Assembly (NCBI GenBank): GCA_000435715.1
Contig: FR882600.1
Span: 14,957 to 38,267 of the forward strand
Reading direction: 5' to 3'
DNA from: Firmicutes bacterium CAG:145
GTDB taxonomy: Bacteria; Bacillota; Clostridia; Peptostreptococcales; Anaerovoracaceae
Length of the DNA: 23,311 nt
Below are positions 13,563 through 21,580 of the stretch, in pieces (position 1 is the first letter of the stretch; each line of letters starts with the position of its first letter). Both the position numbers and the translations under genes were made by a program. The notes below the pieces were generated by a model that saw only the letters and a program-made list of their open reading frames with translations, was not told the origin of the DNA and did not search any database.

Positions 13563-14256
13563 TTCGGCCACCTCCAAGCTTTTCTATAAATATCTCTTCT
13601 ATTGAAACCGGCATCATCTCCAGCAGATCTCCCTCGAATATCATCTTTCCCCCTGCTATTATGCCTATATAATCGCATACGTCTTCCATCTCTCTTGCAT
13701 TGTGAGATGAAATGAGAACGGTCATTTCACGTTCGGCCACATCACCCATTATATAGCGCCATAATTTTCTGCGCACTATAGGATCGAGTCCGTCTATAGG
13801 TTCGTCCAGTATCAGATAATCCGGCATAGCCGACATAGCAAGACAGAAGGCGGCCTGTTTACGCATTCCTTTTGAGAAATTCCCCATATTTCTCCTAACG
13901 TCTATTTTGAAGTCTTCTGTCATCCTTTCGAACCGTTCGTCATTCCACCGCTGGTATATGTCCTTATAATACCCCCTCATGTCTTTCAAACTGTAGCCTC
14001 GGAAGAAAAATACCTCGTCCGGTATGATGAGAACTCTCCCTTTGAGTTTTTCGTTATCTATTACCGGCTGTCCGTCTATGGCGACAATCCCCGAATCCTG
14101 GGCGACAAAACCGGCCAGGTGCTTTATCACAGTCGTTTTTCCCGCCCCGTTAAGACCCATCAGACCGTAAACAGAACCCTTTGGAACAAGCAGGCTAAAG
14201 TTATCCAGAACTCTTATATCCTCATATGTTTTGCAAAGATTTTCTATTCTGATCAC
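13552..14256 (-). CDS. ABC transporter ATP-binding protein (YtrB-like)
   Basis: 234 residues. Walker A GLNGAGKTT (34-42), signature-type FSKGMRKQ (127-134; SKGM instead of SGGQ, usual in this subgroup), Walker B DYLILDE (146-152), D-loop GLDP, and H-loop histidine at 185 in SSHNAREMED. Its start overlaps the GntR stop (ATGA), and its end overlaps the permease start, so the three are translationally coupled. It supplies energy to the permease. Confidence 0.93.
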   Translation of the reverse strand: MIRIENLCKTYEDIRVLDNFSLLVPKGSVYGLMGLNGAGKTTVIKHLAGFVAQDSGIVAIDGQPVIDNEKLKGRVLIIPDEVFFFRGYSLKDMRGYYKDIYQRWNDERFERMTEDFKIDVRRNMGNFSKGMRKQAAFCLAMSAMPDYLILDEPIDGLDPIVRRKLWRYIMGDVAEREMTVLISSHNAREMEDVCDYIGIIAGGKMIFEGDLLEMMPVSIEEIFIEKLGGGRSAE

Positions 14257-14636
14257 AGGTCATTCTTCCTTTCTTCGATTGTCTCAATCGCAATTTTGTA
14301 AGCTTCTTCATAGCTAAGGCCGAGAAACAATAGTTCCCTGAATGCCCCCCCTATGGCGTTTTTAGCCTTGCAAAGACCTTCTTCATCAGGCACTATACTC
14401 TTTTTATCCGCAACGAAGGTCCCCACCCCCGAAGACGTGTAGATATAGCCCTGGCGTTCAAGTTCTCTGTAAGCCTTCTGGATGGTATTGGGGTTGACCC
14501 CAAGTTCCCGGGACAGTTCTCTTACCGAAGGCATCTTAGCTCCGGTCTGCAACTGGCCCATCATGATCTGCTCTTTGAACTTGTCCACTATCTGGTCATA
14601 TATTGATTTGTTGTTACGCAAATCAAGCTGAAACAT
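14253..14636 (-). CDS. GntR-family regulator, YtrA subfamily
   Basis: 127 residues. A winged-helix domain fills about residues 10-75: SIYDQIVDKFKEQIMMGQL, then KMPSVRELSRELGVNPNTIQKAYRELERQGYIYTSSGVGTFV. Only a short helical C-terminal part follows, as in the YtrA subgroup, instead of the large effector domain of FadR or HutC types. The gene heads the ABC operon and its promoter overlaps an AGTGTA-N13-TACACT site, which is the operator described for Bacillus subtilis YtrA. It is therefore likely an autorepressor relieved by envelope stress. Confidence 0.9.
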   Translation of the reverse strand: MFQLDLRNNKSIYDQIVDKFKEQIMMGQLQTGAKMPSVRELSRELGVNPNTIQKAYRELERQGYIYTSSGVGTFVADKKSIVPDEEGLCKAKNAIGGAFRELLFLGLSYEEAYKIAIETIEERKNDL

Positions 14637-14659
14637 AGCTTACCTCCCTTTTCACCCTA

Positions 14660-14689
14660 AGTGTACCATGCACCATAGTACACTGTCAA
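14660..14689 (-). promoter_or_regulatory. YtrA-type operator inside the gntR-ABC promoter
   Basis: Operator AGTGTA (14660-14665), 13 bases, TACACT (14679-14684); the arms extend to 11 bp with one mismatch. On the minus strand TTGACA (14689-14684) is the -35 and TACACT (14665-14660) the -10, spacer 18. A bound regulator would occlude polymerase. Confidence 0.8.
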
Positions 14690-14766
14690 TATTTTTCTTT
14701 CCAACCGCCGGTTTTCATGTTACAATTGCTATACATACTTACTTCTCTAAAAAAGGAGGTCGCAAT

Positions 14767-15858
14767 TTGGATCGATTTGATGAAGAAAACAGACGGGTTC
14801 AATATTATTCGGACGGGCGTTTTCACGACGGAGAACGCTTTGACGACAGATACAGTTCCTACATAAACGCCGGGAGAAGAAGAGGTCTTCCCTCCTGGGC
14901 AAAGGCAGTAATAATCATAGTCCTCATACTTGTGGCTATAGCCGTATTTACGGCCGGATGCAGCAGCATCATAGGCGGTATCGCCGGAGATTCGGATTCT
15001 TCGCAAGTCACCACTAATTTCGGTCATGATTATATAGGAGTCTTATACGTTATCGACACCATAGATGAGTACGGAAGTGGTTCTTACAATCATCAATATC
15101 TTCTAAACGCCATAAATTCCATGGCAGAAGACGACCGCAACAAGGGCATAATCCTTTATGTGGATACTCCCGGCGGAAGCGTCTATGCGTCGGATGAACT
15201 TTACTTAAAGATAAGGGATTATCAGGAGACTACAGGCCGGCCTGTCTACTCGTCGATGCAGTCGCAGGCAACTTCAGGCGGCTATTATATCTCGGCTCCG
15301 TGCGATAAGATCATCGCCAACAGAAACTGCTGGACCGGATCTATAGGCGTCACCATGGGCACATTTATAGATATAAGCGGTCTGCTGTCTGATCTGGGCA
15401 TAAAGACAGAGACGATAACTTCCGGAGCCAACAAAGCCATGGGAAGCAGCACGGAACCTATGACAGACGAGCAGAGAGCTATATTTCAGTCTGTGATAGA
15501 TGAAGCCTACGAGCAGTTCGTCAGCATAGTAGCGGAAGGCAGAGGCATGTCCGAAGATCAGGTAAGAGAGCTGGCTGACGGAAGAATATACTCCGCTCAG
15601 CAGGCAGTAGACAACGGTCTGGTGGATGAGATAGGAACTTTTGAAGAAGCCGTAAACGATATGGCTGCAGTCTACGGCATGGAAGATGTATATGTAGAAT
15701 ATTTCCGATCCAAGTCCTATGCAAGTCTTTCCGACCTGCTGGGTATCATAGCAGATCAGAAGGGTTCTTCGTCTGTCACAGACGCCGAGGCCATAGAGGC
15801 GCTGATCGAGCTCAACGGCAGCTTCAGGCTGAGCTACATGAGCAATGTGTCTAAATAA
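14767..15858 (+). CDS. sppA: Signal peptide peptidase SppA (S49 family)
   Basis: 363 residues from TTG 14767, preceded by AAAGGAGGT with six bases spacing; in-frame upstream codons lack such a site. A charged N-terminal tail (about 1-44) leads to one transmembrane segment (about 45-63), so the protease domain lies outside the membrane. Catalytic Ser is predicted at 170 (SQATSGGYYIS) and Lys at 223 (GANKAMGSST); the 53-residue gap matches the Gram-positive SppA Ser/Lys dyad. DTPGGSV near residue 137 is also typical. It degrades remnant signal peptides and, in some Bacilli, acts in lantibiotic resistance. A TGCTATACA extended -10 occurs near 14728-14735. The neighbouring antibiotic-responsive ABC operon is divergent. 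Confidence 0.9.
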   Translation: MDRFDEENRRVQYYSDGRFHDGERFDDRYSSYINAGRRRGLPSWAKAVIIIVLILVAIAVFTAGCSSIIGGIAGDSDSSQVTTNFGHDYIGVLYVIDTIDEYGSGSYNHQYLLNAINSMAEDDRNKGIILYVDTPGGSVYASDELYLKIRDYQETTGRPVYSSMQSQATSGGYYISAPCDKIIANRNCWTGSIGVTMGTFIDISGLLSDLGIKTETITSGANKAMGSSTEPMTDEQRAIFQSVIDEAYEQFVSIVAEGRGMSEDQVRELADGRIYSAQQAVDNGLVDEIGTFEEAVNDMAAVYGMEDVYVEYFRSKSYASLSDLLGIIADQKGSSSVTDAEAIEALIELNGSFRLSYMSNVSK

Positions 15859-15861
15859 CCA

Positions 15862-15890
15862 TTGATTCAGTCGACTTTTTATGATAAAAT
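15862..15890 (+). promoter_or_regulatory. Promoter of SCIFF precursor gene
   Basis: TTGATT (15862-15867), 17-bp spacer, TAAAAT (15885-15890), 30 bases before the start; TTGGAG ribosome binding site at 15904-15909. Confidence 0.65.
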
Positions 15891-15919
15891 AATACATTAT
15901 TAGATTGGAGAAACGCATT

Positions 15920-16066
15920 ATGAAAAGAATCAAAACTTTAAAAACCGCTTCTCTCTGCGAGAGCGCTAAAAACGGAGGATGCGGCGAATGCCAGACTTCC
16001 TGCCAGTCGGCCTGCAAAACCAGCTGCGGAGTTGCAAACCAAAAATGTGAGAACGAGGAGAAATAA
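15920..16066 (+). CDS. scfA: SCIFF ranthipeptide precursor
   Basis: 48 residues beginning MKRIKTLKTASLCESAKNGG. The core CGECQTSCQSACKTSC, then NQKCE, is the Six-Cys-in-Forty-Five (SCIFF) signature, with Cys at 21, 24, 28, 32, 36 and 43. An additional Cys at 13 lies in the leader region and is not part of the usual six. Thioether crosslinks are installed by the adjacent maturase; known SCIFF products carry links from Cys to the alpha-distal carbon of residues such as Thr. A hairpin between this gene and the maturase (16094-16117) can raise the precursor-to-enzyme ratio. Function of mature SCIFF peptides is not well settled; quorum-related regulation has been proposed in Clostridia. Confidence 0.95.
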   Translation: MKRIKTLKTASLCESAKNGGCGECQTSCQSACKTSCGVANQKCENEEK

Positions 16067-16093
16067 GCACCTCGAAGTTTATCAAAAATCAGA

Positions 16094-16117
16094 ATTGCCG
16101 CCACTTAAGGCGGCAAT
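16094..16117 (+). terminator. Attenuator hairpin between SCIFF precursor and maturase
   Basis: ATTGCCGCC (16094-16102) and GGCGGCAAT (16109-16117), a 9-bp stem with a 6-base loop, followed by AUUUAU only. Probably partial termination. Confidence 0.6.
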
Positions 16118-16146
16118 ATTTATGTCATTTTACCGGAGGAAAATAT

Positions 16147-17523
16147 ATGATACATCAGTACCGGATGGGCGGCTATAATATAGTGCTGGATACCTGCTCG
16201 GGATCAATACACTCAGTGGACGAGGTCGCCTACGATATAATATCAATGTATCCTGAAAACTCCAGAGAAGATATCGTAAAATCTATCCTGGAAAAATACG
16301 TACACAGAGACGACGTCACAGAAGACGATGTCATGTCATGTATAGATGATATAGAATTTCTCAAGGCCGAAGGAAAACTGTATACGCCGGATACTTTTGC
16401 AGAGGCTGCGGGAACATTCAAAGAGCGCAGCAAAGATGTTATCAAGGCTCTGTGCCTTCATGTGGCTCATACATGCAACCTGAACTGTTCCTACTGTTTT
16501 GCCAGCCAGGGAAAGTATCACGGACAGCGGGCTCTCATGAGTCTTGAGACAGGTAAGCGGGCCTTGGATTTTCTGATAGAGAATTCCGGAGACAGGACGA
16601 ATCTCGAAGTAGACTTTTTCGGAGGCGAGCCGCTGATGAACTGGGAAGTAGTGAAGCAGCTGGTGGAATATGCGAGGGTTCAGGAAAAAAAGCATCGCAA
16701 GAACTTCCGCTTCACCCTCACCACCAACGGCATGCTCATAGATGAGGATGTCATCGACTTCGCAGATAGACAGATGAGCAACGTGGTCTTAAGTCTCGAC
16801 GGCAGAAAGGAAATCCACGACAGGCTCCGCGTCGATTACAAGGGCAACGGAAGCTATGACGCCATAGTTCCAAAATTTAAGCGCCTCGTTGAATCGAGGG
16901 GAGGCAAGGATTATTATATCAGAGGCACCTTTACTCACGCCAATCCGGACTTCACCAAGGACGTGTTCCACATGGCAGACCTTGGATTTACACAGCTGAG
17001 CATGGAACCGGTCGTTGCCGCAGAAGGTGATCCGGCCGCTCTGACCTCAGAGGATATAGAAATCGTGAAGCAGCAGTACGAAATACTTGCTCAGGATATG
17101 CTCCGCCGCCAAAGGGAGGGCCGCCCTATAACCTTCTATCATTATATGCTGGATCTGACCGGCGGTCCATGTATATATAAGCGGATATCCGGCTGCGGCT
17201 GCGGAACTGAATATATGGCCGTGACTCCTTGGGGAGATCTCTATCCGTGCCATCAGTTCGTAGGAGACGCGGCCTACAAGCTGGGAGATATATGGGAAGG
17301 CGTCAGCAATTCGCCTCTTCAGGAGGAATTCAGAACCTGTAACGCATATTCCCGTCCCGAGTGCGGCGACTGCTGGGCTAAGTTCTACTGTTCGGGAGGC
17401 TGCGCCGCAAACGCCTGCCATGCTTCTGGAAGCATAAGAGGCGTCTATAAGCCCGGCTGCGAATTGTTCAAAAAACGAATCGAATGTGCGATCATGATGA
17501 AAGTAGCGGAAACTGAAATATAA
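16147..17523 (+). CDS. scfB: SCIFF radical SAM maturase (thioether bond-forming)
   Basis: 458 residues, ATG 16147 with GGAGGA upstream. Residues 1-85 form a PqqD-like RRE peptide-binding domain. The radical SAM 4Fe-4S motif is C110-NLN-C114-SY-C117. FFGGEPLMNW gives the GGEP motif. A SPASM domain with auxiliary clusters is at the C-terminus: Cys-rich segments GCGCGTEYMAV, YPCHQF, ECGDCWAKFYCSGGCAANACHASG and KPGCEL. It binds the precursor leader and forms the crosslinks by hydrogen abstraction. Length and domain order match CteB-type enzymes. A strong hairpin follows. Confidence 0.95.
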   Translation: MIHQYRMGGYNIVLDTCSGSIHSVDEVAYDIISMYPENSREDIVKSILEKYVHRDDVTEDDVMSCIDDIEFLKAEGKLYTPDTFAEAAGTFKERSKDVIKALCLHVAHTCNLNCSYCFASQGKYHGQRALMSLETGKRALDFLIENSGDRTNLEVDFFGGEPLMNWEVVKQLVEYARVQEKKHRKNFRFTLTTNGMLIDEDVIDFADRQMSNVVLSLDGRKEIHDRLRVDYKGNGSYDAIVPKFKRLVESRGGKDYYIRGTFTHANPDFTKDVFHMADLGFTQLSMEPVVAAEGDPAALTSEDIEIVKQQYEILAQDMLRRQREGRPITFYHYMLDLTGGPCIYKRISGCGCGTEYMAVTPWGDLYPCHQFVGDAAYKLGDIWEGVSNSPLQEEFRTCNAYSRPECGDCWAKFYCSGGCAANACHASGSIRGVYKPGCELFKKRIECAIMMKVAETEI

Positions 17524-17534
17524 CAGGCAAAAAA

Positions 17535-17570
17535 TGAAGACCCCGTATCACTGATGATACGGGGTCTTCA
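17535..17570. terminator. Bidirectional hairpin between convergent scfB and symporter gene
   Basis: A perfect 16-bp stem (17535-17550 with 17555-17570; arm GAAGACCCCGTATCA) and a 4-base loop. U-runs are poor, but stem strength and position support termination. The remaining AT-rich sequence to 17685 shows nothing recognisable. Confidence 0.7.
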
Positions 17571-17685
17571 ATGCACATATTAAATTCATCATACTACGTT
17601 TAAGCAGTAAGTATCATGCGGAAAAAATTTAAACAACGTTTTATGATAATTTAATTCAACAATTATAAATAATATACCTTATCTC

Positions 17686-19077
17686 TTACACTGATGCCTT
17701 TTTAGCTTTTTTGGCTTCTTTATCTGCCAGATAGTACTTGCCCGGAGTATTGAAGTATTCCTTCTGCAGCTTCGCTACCTGAGGTACCATTATGATCAGT
17801 CCAATCATGTTTGGAGTCATGATAGCTGCCAGGAATCCATCTGTGATCATGTACATCATAGTCAGGTCTATGCCCGATGTCGCCAATACCATAGCTACAG
17901 GGTATACGTATCTCCATACCTTGGAGAACTTAACTCCAAACAGGAACTCTGCCTGTCTCCAGCCATAGAATGCTGACACTACGATAGTAGAGAACACGAA
18001 CAGGAATACGCAGATTGCTACAAAGTAGTCTCCGAAAGTTCCGAACGCATTGTGGAACGCAGCCTGAGCGATTGCTCCGGTCTCGTACTCCGTTGTAGTC
18101 CACATGCCTGTGGTCAGCGTCAGAAGAGCCGTAACTGTACATACGATCAGGGTGTCTACCGTTACTTCGAATACGCCCCATACTGCCTGCCTGATAGGGT
18201 GATCTACTGTCGCAGAAGCATGTGCCGTAGGCGCAGTACCAAAGCCCGCCTCGTTGGAGTATACTCCCCTGGCAGCTCCCCATCTTAAGGCCAGCGCGAT
18301 GGTGGATCCTGCGAATCCGCCTACTGCTGCATGCGGTGTGAACGCATATACGAAGATGCTTCCCAGTGCAGGGAGGATCTGGTCGGCATTCATGAAGATG
18401 ATCACGAAGGCTCCAACCATATACAAAATTGCCATTACCGGTACCATCAGGTCCATGACTTTGGTTACTCTTGAGAAACCTCCCGCAATTACCAGTACTA
18501 CTAATATAGCCATGATAACTCCGGAAATCTTTTCGTCAACGCCCATGATTACAAACTGGGCTGTTCCTGATAATGCCTGAGTACAGAGTGAAGGGATCAG
18601 TTCGATCATCAGGCCGATTGCATAGAATCCGCCCAGGAACTTGCCGATGCCGCCGCCTAAGGCTCTCAGGTAGTAGAAAGGTCCTCCTACCCACTCGCCG
18701 TCATCGTTCTTTTCTCTGTATTTGATCGCAAGAGCGATCTCGCAGTACTTGGTTCCGCAGCCGATTAAAGCTATGAGCCAGATCCAGAATACTGCTCCCG
18801 GGCCTCCCATTACTACTGCCGCAGGCACGCCTACGATGTTGGAAGCTCCGATGGATGAGGCAAGAGCTGCACAAGCTGCGGAGAACGGAGATACTTCGCC
18901 TTCCTCTGACTTTGAAAACATCTTGCCGAAAGTCTGCGAACATATGTATCCAAACTTTCTGAACTGCACGAATCCTAAACGGATCGTGATGTAGATGCCG
19001 CCACCTACAATGAGGAACAGGATCGGGAGACCCCAAAACCAGTTACCAAACGCGGCAATTGCTTCTAAAATAAACAT
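17686..19077 (-). CDS. Alanine/glycine:cation symporter (AGCS family)
   Basis: 463 residues, ATG 19077 with AGGAA ribosome binding site. About ten membrane helices. Family signatures are FGNWFWGLPILFLIVGGGIYITIRLGFVQ at the N-terminus, SIGASNIVGVPAAVVMGGPGAVFWIW (the AGCS motif, near residue 75), and YSNEAGFGTAPTAHA around residue 275. It imports Ala, Gly or D-Ala coupled to sodium. The gene stands alone. The upstream 230-bp AT-rich region holds a -10-like TATAAT near 19132 but no clear -35. Confidence 0.93.
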   Translation of the reverse strand: MFILEAIAAFGNWFWGLPILFLIVGGGIYITIRLGFVQFRKFGYICSQTFGKMFSKSEEGEVSPFSAACAALASSIGASNIVGVPAAVVMGGPGAVFWIWLIALIGCGTKYCEIALAIKYREKNDDGEWVGGPFYYLRALGGGIGKFLGGFYAIGLMIELIPSLCTQALSGTAQFVIMGVDEKISGVIMAILVVLVIAGGFSRVTKVMDLMVPVMAILYMVGAFVIIFMNADQILPALGSIFVYAFTPHAAVGGFAGSTIALALRWGAARGVYSNEAGFGTAPTAHASATVDHPIRQAVWGVFEVTVDTLIVCTVTALLTLTTGMWTTTEYETGAIAQAAFHNAFGTFGDYFVAICVFLFVFSTIVVSAFYGWRQAEFLFGVKFSKVWRYVYPVAMVLATSGIDLTMMYMITDGFLAAIMTPNMIGLIIMVPQVAKLQKEYFNTPGKYYLADKEAKKAKKASV

Positions 19078-19243
19078 AGTATTATTCCTTTCTTACATAA
19101 ACAATTCCGCCTTAATTTAATATGTACTTTTATTATAACTTTTCAAGTTGTTAATTTAAATGCAAGAAAGTGTTAAAAAATTACTAATTTGTGTATATGT
19201 TTTGTTAAGATTATTTCAAGACGTATATAGTTTCCGTTTTTAT

Positions 19244-19303
19244 AAAAAAAAGCTCTCTCATCGGATAAACGTGATGTTTTCTGCTTTCCGTGAAAGAGCC
19301 TTT
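19244..19303 (-). terminator. Terminator of thrS
   Basis: GCTCTCTCA (19252-19260) and TGAAAGAGC (19291-19299) pair with one G-U on the minus strand, with an inner CGG/CCG; eight U follow (A-run 19244-19251). Confidence 0.75.
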
Positions 19304-19308
19304 ATATG

Positions 19309-21054
19309 CTACATTCTCTTTTCTCTTATTTCTGTTAAAAGCTTCTTTGTGAATTCGTCTACCGACATCTCTCCCAGTTCGCCTTCCTTGCTGGAACGCA
19401 CCGAAACGGTACCGGATTCTTCTTCTCTCTCTCCGATAACGCACATATAATTTACGCGGGCGTTTCTCGCTTCTCTAAGCTTGTAGCCGATCTTTTCGTT
19501 TCTCACGTCGGCTTCTACTCGGAGCCCTGCCTCTTCAAGCCTTTTTTTAAGTTCGTTTGCATAGCCTGCAAACTTTTCTGTGACTGTCATCAGTCTTACC
19601 TGTACAGGCGCCAGCCAGAGAGGGAATTTACCTGCGCAGTGCTCTATGAGTATACCTATAAATCTCTCTATGGAGCCGAAGATTACTCGGTGGATCATTA
19701 TAGGTCTGTGTTTTTCACCGTCGGCGCCTATATAAGTCAGATCGAATCTCTGCGGCATCTGCATATCCAGCTGTATGGTTCCGCACTGCCATGTCCTTCC
19801 TATGGAATCTTTTAGATGGAAGTCCAGTTTCGGACCGTAGAACGCTCCGTCGCCTTCATTTATTACGAAAGGCACTCCCATCTCTTCTATGGCGTTTCTC
19901 AGGGCGTTCTCAGCCATTTCCCATTCTTCATCGGTTCCCATAGAATCCTCAGGTCTCGTGGAAAGCTCTACATGATATTCAAATCCGAACATCTTATATA
20001 CATCGTCGCAAAATTTCGCCACATTTTTTATCTCTTCGTTGACCTGCTCGGGAAGCATAAATATATGAGCGTCGTCCTGAGTAAAAGTTCTCACTCTCAT
20101 CAGTCCGTGAAGAGCTCCCGAAAGTTCGTGCCTGTGAACCTGCCCCAGTTCGCCGCAGCGAATAGGAAATTCTCTGTAGGACCACATCTTTCTCTTGTAT
20201 ACCAACATGGATCCCGGACAATTCATCGGTTTGATGGCGTAATCTTCGTCATCTATCTTAGTAAAATACATGTTATCTTTATAGTGATCCCAATGTCCGG
20301 ACGTCCTCCACAGCTGTTCGTTGAGGATCAGCGGCGTTTTTATCTCTTCATATCCTCTCTTGACATGCTCCTGTCTCCAAAACGTTTCGAGGGCGTTTCT
20401 TATGACCATTCCCTTAGGAAGAAAGAAAGGAAATCCCGGACCTTCTTCTGTAAGCATAAACAGATCCATCTCTCTGCCTATCTTGCGGTGGTCGCGCTTC
20501 TTAGCTTCTTCTATCTTGGCTATATACTCGTCCAGGAGTTCCTGCGACGGAAATGCGGTAGCATAGATCCTCTGCAGCATCTGTTTATCAGAATCGCCTC
20601 TCCAGTAAGCTCCCGCTACGCTCATGAGCTTAAACGCCTTGATCTTGCCTGTGGACTCCATATGAGGTCCTGCGCACAGGTCGACGAAGTCTCCCTGCTT
20701 GTAAAAGGAGATCACCGCATCCTCAGGAAGATCCTGTATCAATTCTACTTTATATGGCTCGCCTGCCTCTTCCATATATTTGATAGCTTCTGCTCTTGGA
20801 AGTTCAAATCTTTCTAAAGGATAATTGGCCTGAACGATCTTTTTCATTTCTTTTTGAATCTTCATAAAGTCTTCTTCTCCGAATTTATGTTCAGAGTCGA
20901 AGTCATAATAAAATCCGTTCTCGATAGCCGGGCCTATGGCCAGCTTTGTGTCGGGCCAGAGGCGTTTAACCGCCTGCGCCATAATATGGGAAGCTGTATG
21001 ACGATAATCGTACCTGACTTGTTCGTCTTCCCAGTTTAATTTTTCTTTTGCCAT
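19309..21054 (-). CDS. thrS: Threonyl-tRNA synthetase lacking the TGS domain
   Basis: 581 residues from ATG 21054; a GTG at 21063 lies within the AAGGTG ribosome binding site. Editing domain: H19-TAS-H23 and CAGPHM. Class II catalytic core: MNCPGSMLVYK (zinc Cys), FRELGQVHRHELSGALHGLMRVRTFTQDDAHIF-type motif 2, and HRVIFGSIERFIGILIEH motif 3. The C-terminal anticodon-binding domain begins at about LWLAPVQVRLMTV. It starts directly at the N2 editing region and misses the about 60-residue TGS domain of E. coli ThrRS; such shorter forms exist in other bacteria. Strong promoter at 21132-21161, leader about 70 bases, no T-box. Confidence 0.95.
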   Translation of the reverse strand: MAKEKLNWEDEQVRYDYRHTASHIMAQAVKRLWPDTKLAIGPAIENGFYYDFDSEHKFGEEDFMKIQKEMKKIVQANYPLERFELPRAEAIKYMEEAGEPYKVELIQDLPEDAVISFYKQGDFVDLCAGPHMESTGKIKAFKLMSVAGAYWRGDSDKQMLQRIYATAFPSQELLDEYIAKIEEAKKRDHRKIGREMDLFMLTEEGPGFPFFLPKGMVIRNALETFWRQEHVKRGYEEIKTPLILNEQLWRTSGHWDHYKDNMYFTKIDDEDYAIKPMNCPGSMLVYKRKMWSYREFPIRCGELGQVHRHELSGALHGLMRVRTFTQDDAHIFMLPEQVNEEIKNVAKFCDDVYKMFGFEYHVELSTRPEDSMGTDEEWEMAENALRNAIEEMGVPFVINEGDGAFYGPKLDFHLKDSIGRTWQCGTIQLDMQMPQRFDLTYIGADGEKHRPIMIHRVIFGSIERFIGILIEHCAGKFPLWLAPVQVRLMTVTEKFAGYANELKKRLEEAGLRVEADVRNEKIGYKLREARNARVNYMCVIGEREEESGTVSVRSSKEGELGEMSVDEFTKKLLTEIREKRM

Positions 21055-21131
21055 ATCATTCACCTTTTCTTTCTATATCTTCGATAGCTGCCCGCCGGCA
21101 GGGCTAAAATCACTTATATCTACAGTATTTA

Positions 21132-21161
21132 ATTATATAATACCGCCGGGCATAATGTCAA
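21132..21161 (-). promoter_or_regulatory. Promoter of thrS
   Basis: TTGACA (21161-21156), 18-bp spacer, TATAAT (21137-21132). A small CTGCC/GGCAG hairpin lies in the leader near 21088-21102. Confidence 0.75.
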
Positions 21162-21184
21162 TTTTTTTGTCCGGAGGCGGAGGC

Positions 21185-21207
21185 GGGGGGATGGGAGGCA
21201 GGGCGGG
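21185..21207 (+). other. G-quadruplex motif upstream of thrS promoter
   Basis: Plus-strand G-tracts GGGGGG (21185-21190), GGG (21193-21195), GGG (21201-21203) and GGG (21205-21207), loops AT, AGGCA and C, fit the canonical four-tract rule. GG repeats extend upstream from 21172. It lies 24 bp from the -35 of thrS. Confidence 0.6.
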
Positions 21208-21232
21208 CTGTGCGGGGCTATGGATATGGGCC

Positions 21233-21470
21233 TATGCTCACTATTTTTCATATTTGAGACTATTAGAGAGAATTTTTTTGATGCTCATTCTCTCTTTTTG
21301 GTTTATTCTTAAGAAAAAAGAGAATTTCCTTTTCGGAGCCGGTTTTCAAGCTGCAATATTTCTCTCTTTTCCTTCGTCTTTTGAAAATAGTGAGCATACT
21401 TTTTTGGCAATGCTCACTTCTCTGCCCTTTTACGCTATTTTGAGAGCATTTTACGCAAAAAAATTCTCTC
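21233..21470. repeat. Two interleaved 15-bp inverted repeats
   Basis: TATGCTCACTATTTT (21233-21247) has its exact reverse complement at 21384-21398. GAGAGAATTTTTTTG (21266-21280) has its exact reverse complement at 21456-21470. The pairs interleave (A-B-A'-B'). More copies of TGCTCA(C/T) or GTGAGCA occur at about 21282, 21410 and 21494, and of ATTCTCTC/GAGAAT at 21287 and 21318. No convincing gene lies in 21164-21580. Confidence 0.8.
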
Positions 21471-21506
21471 AATATATGCTAATATTTCTTTTTGTGAGCA
21501 TGGCCA

Positions 21507-21554
21507 CTTTTCCGCATATAAGCAGGGGCGCTTTTCCGCATATAAGCAGGAACG
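21507..21554. repeat. 24-bp tandem repeat, two copies
   Basis: CTTTTCCGCATATAAGCAGG at 21507-21526 and again, identical, at 21531-21550, each followed by a four-base segment ending in CG (GGCG, AACG). Confidence 0.85.
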
Positions 21555-21580
21555 CTTCCACGCTGCCACCCACTATCATC

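Noticed and set aside
15274..16104. 276-codon minus-strand frame over sppA and the SCIFF gene
   Set aside because: Would overlap two well-supported genes; composition is not protein-like.
19816..20817. 333-codon plus-strand frame opposite thrS
   Set aside because: Shadow of a highly conserved synthetase.
21055..21165. T-box riboswitch upstream of thrS
   Set aside because: Leader is only about 70 bases and holds no T-box sequence or specifier-type stem.
21507..21554. CRISPR array
   Set aside because: Only two repeats with four-base spacing; no cas genes.
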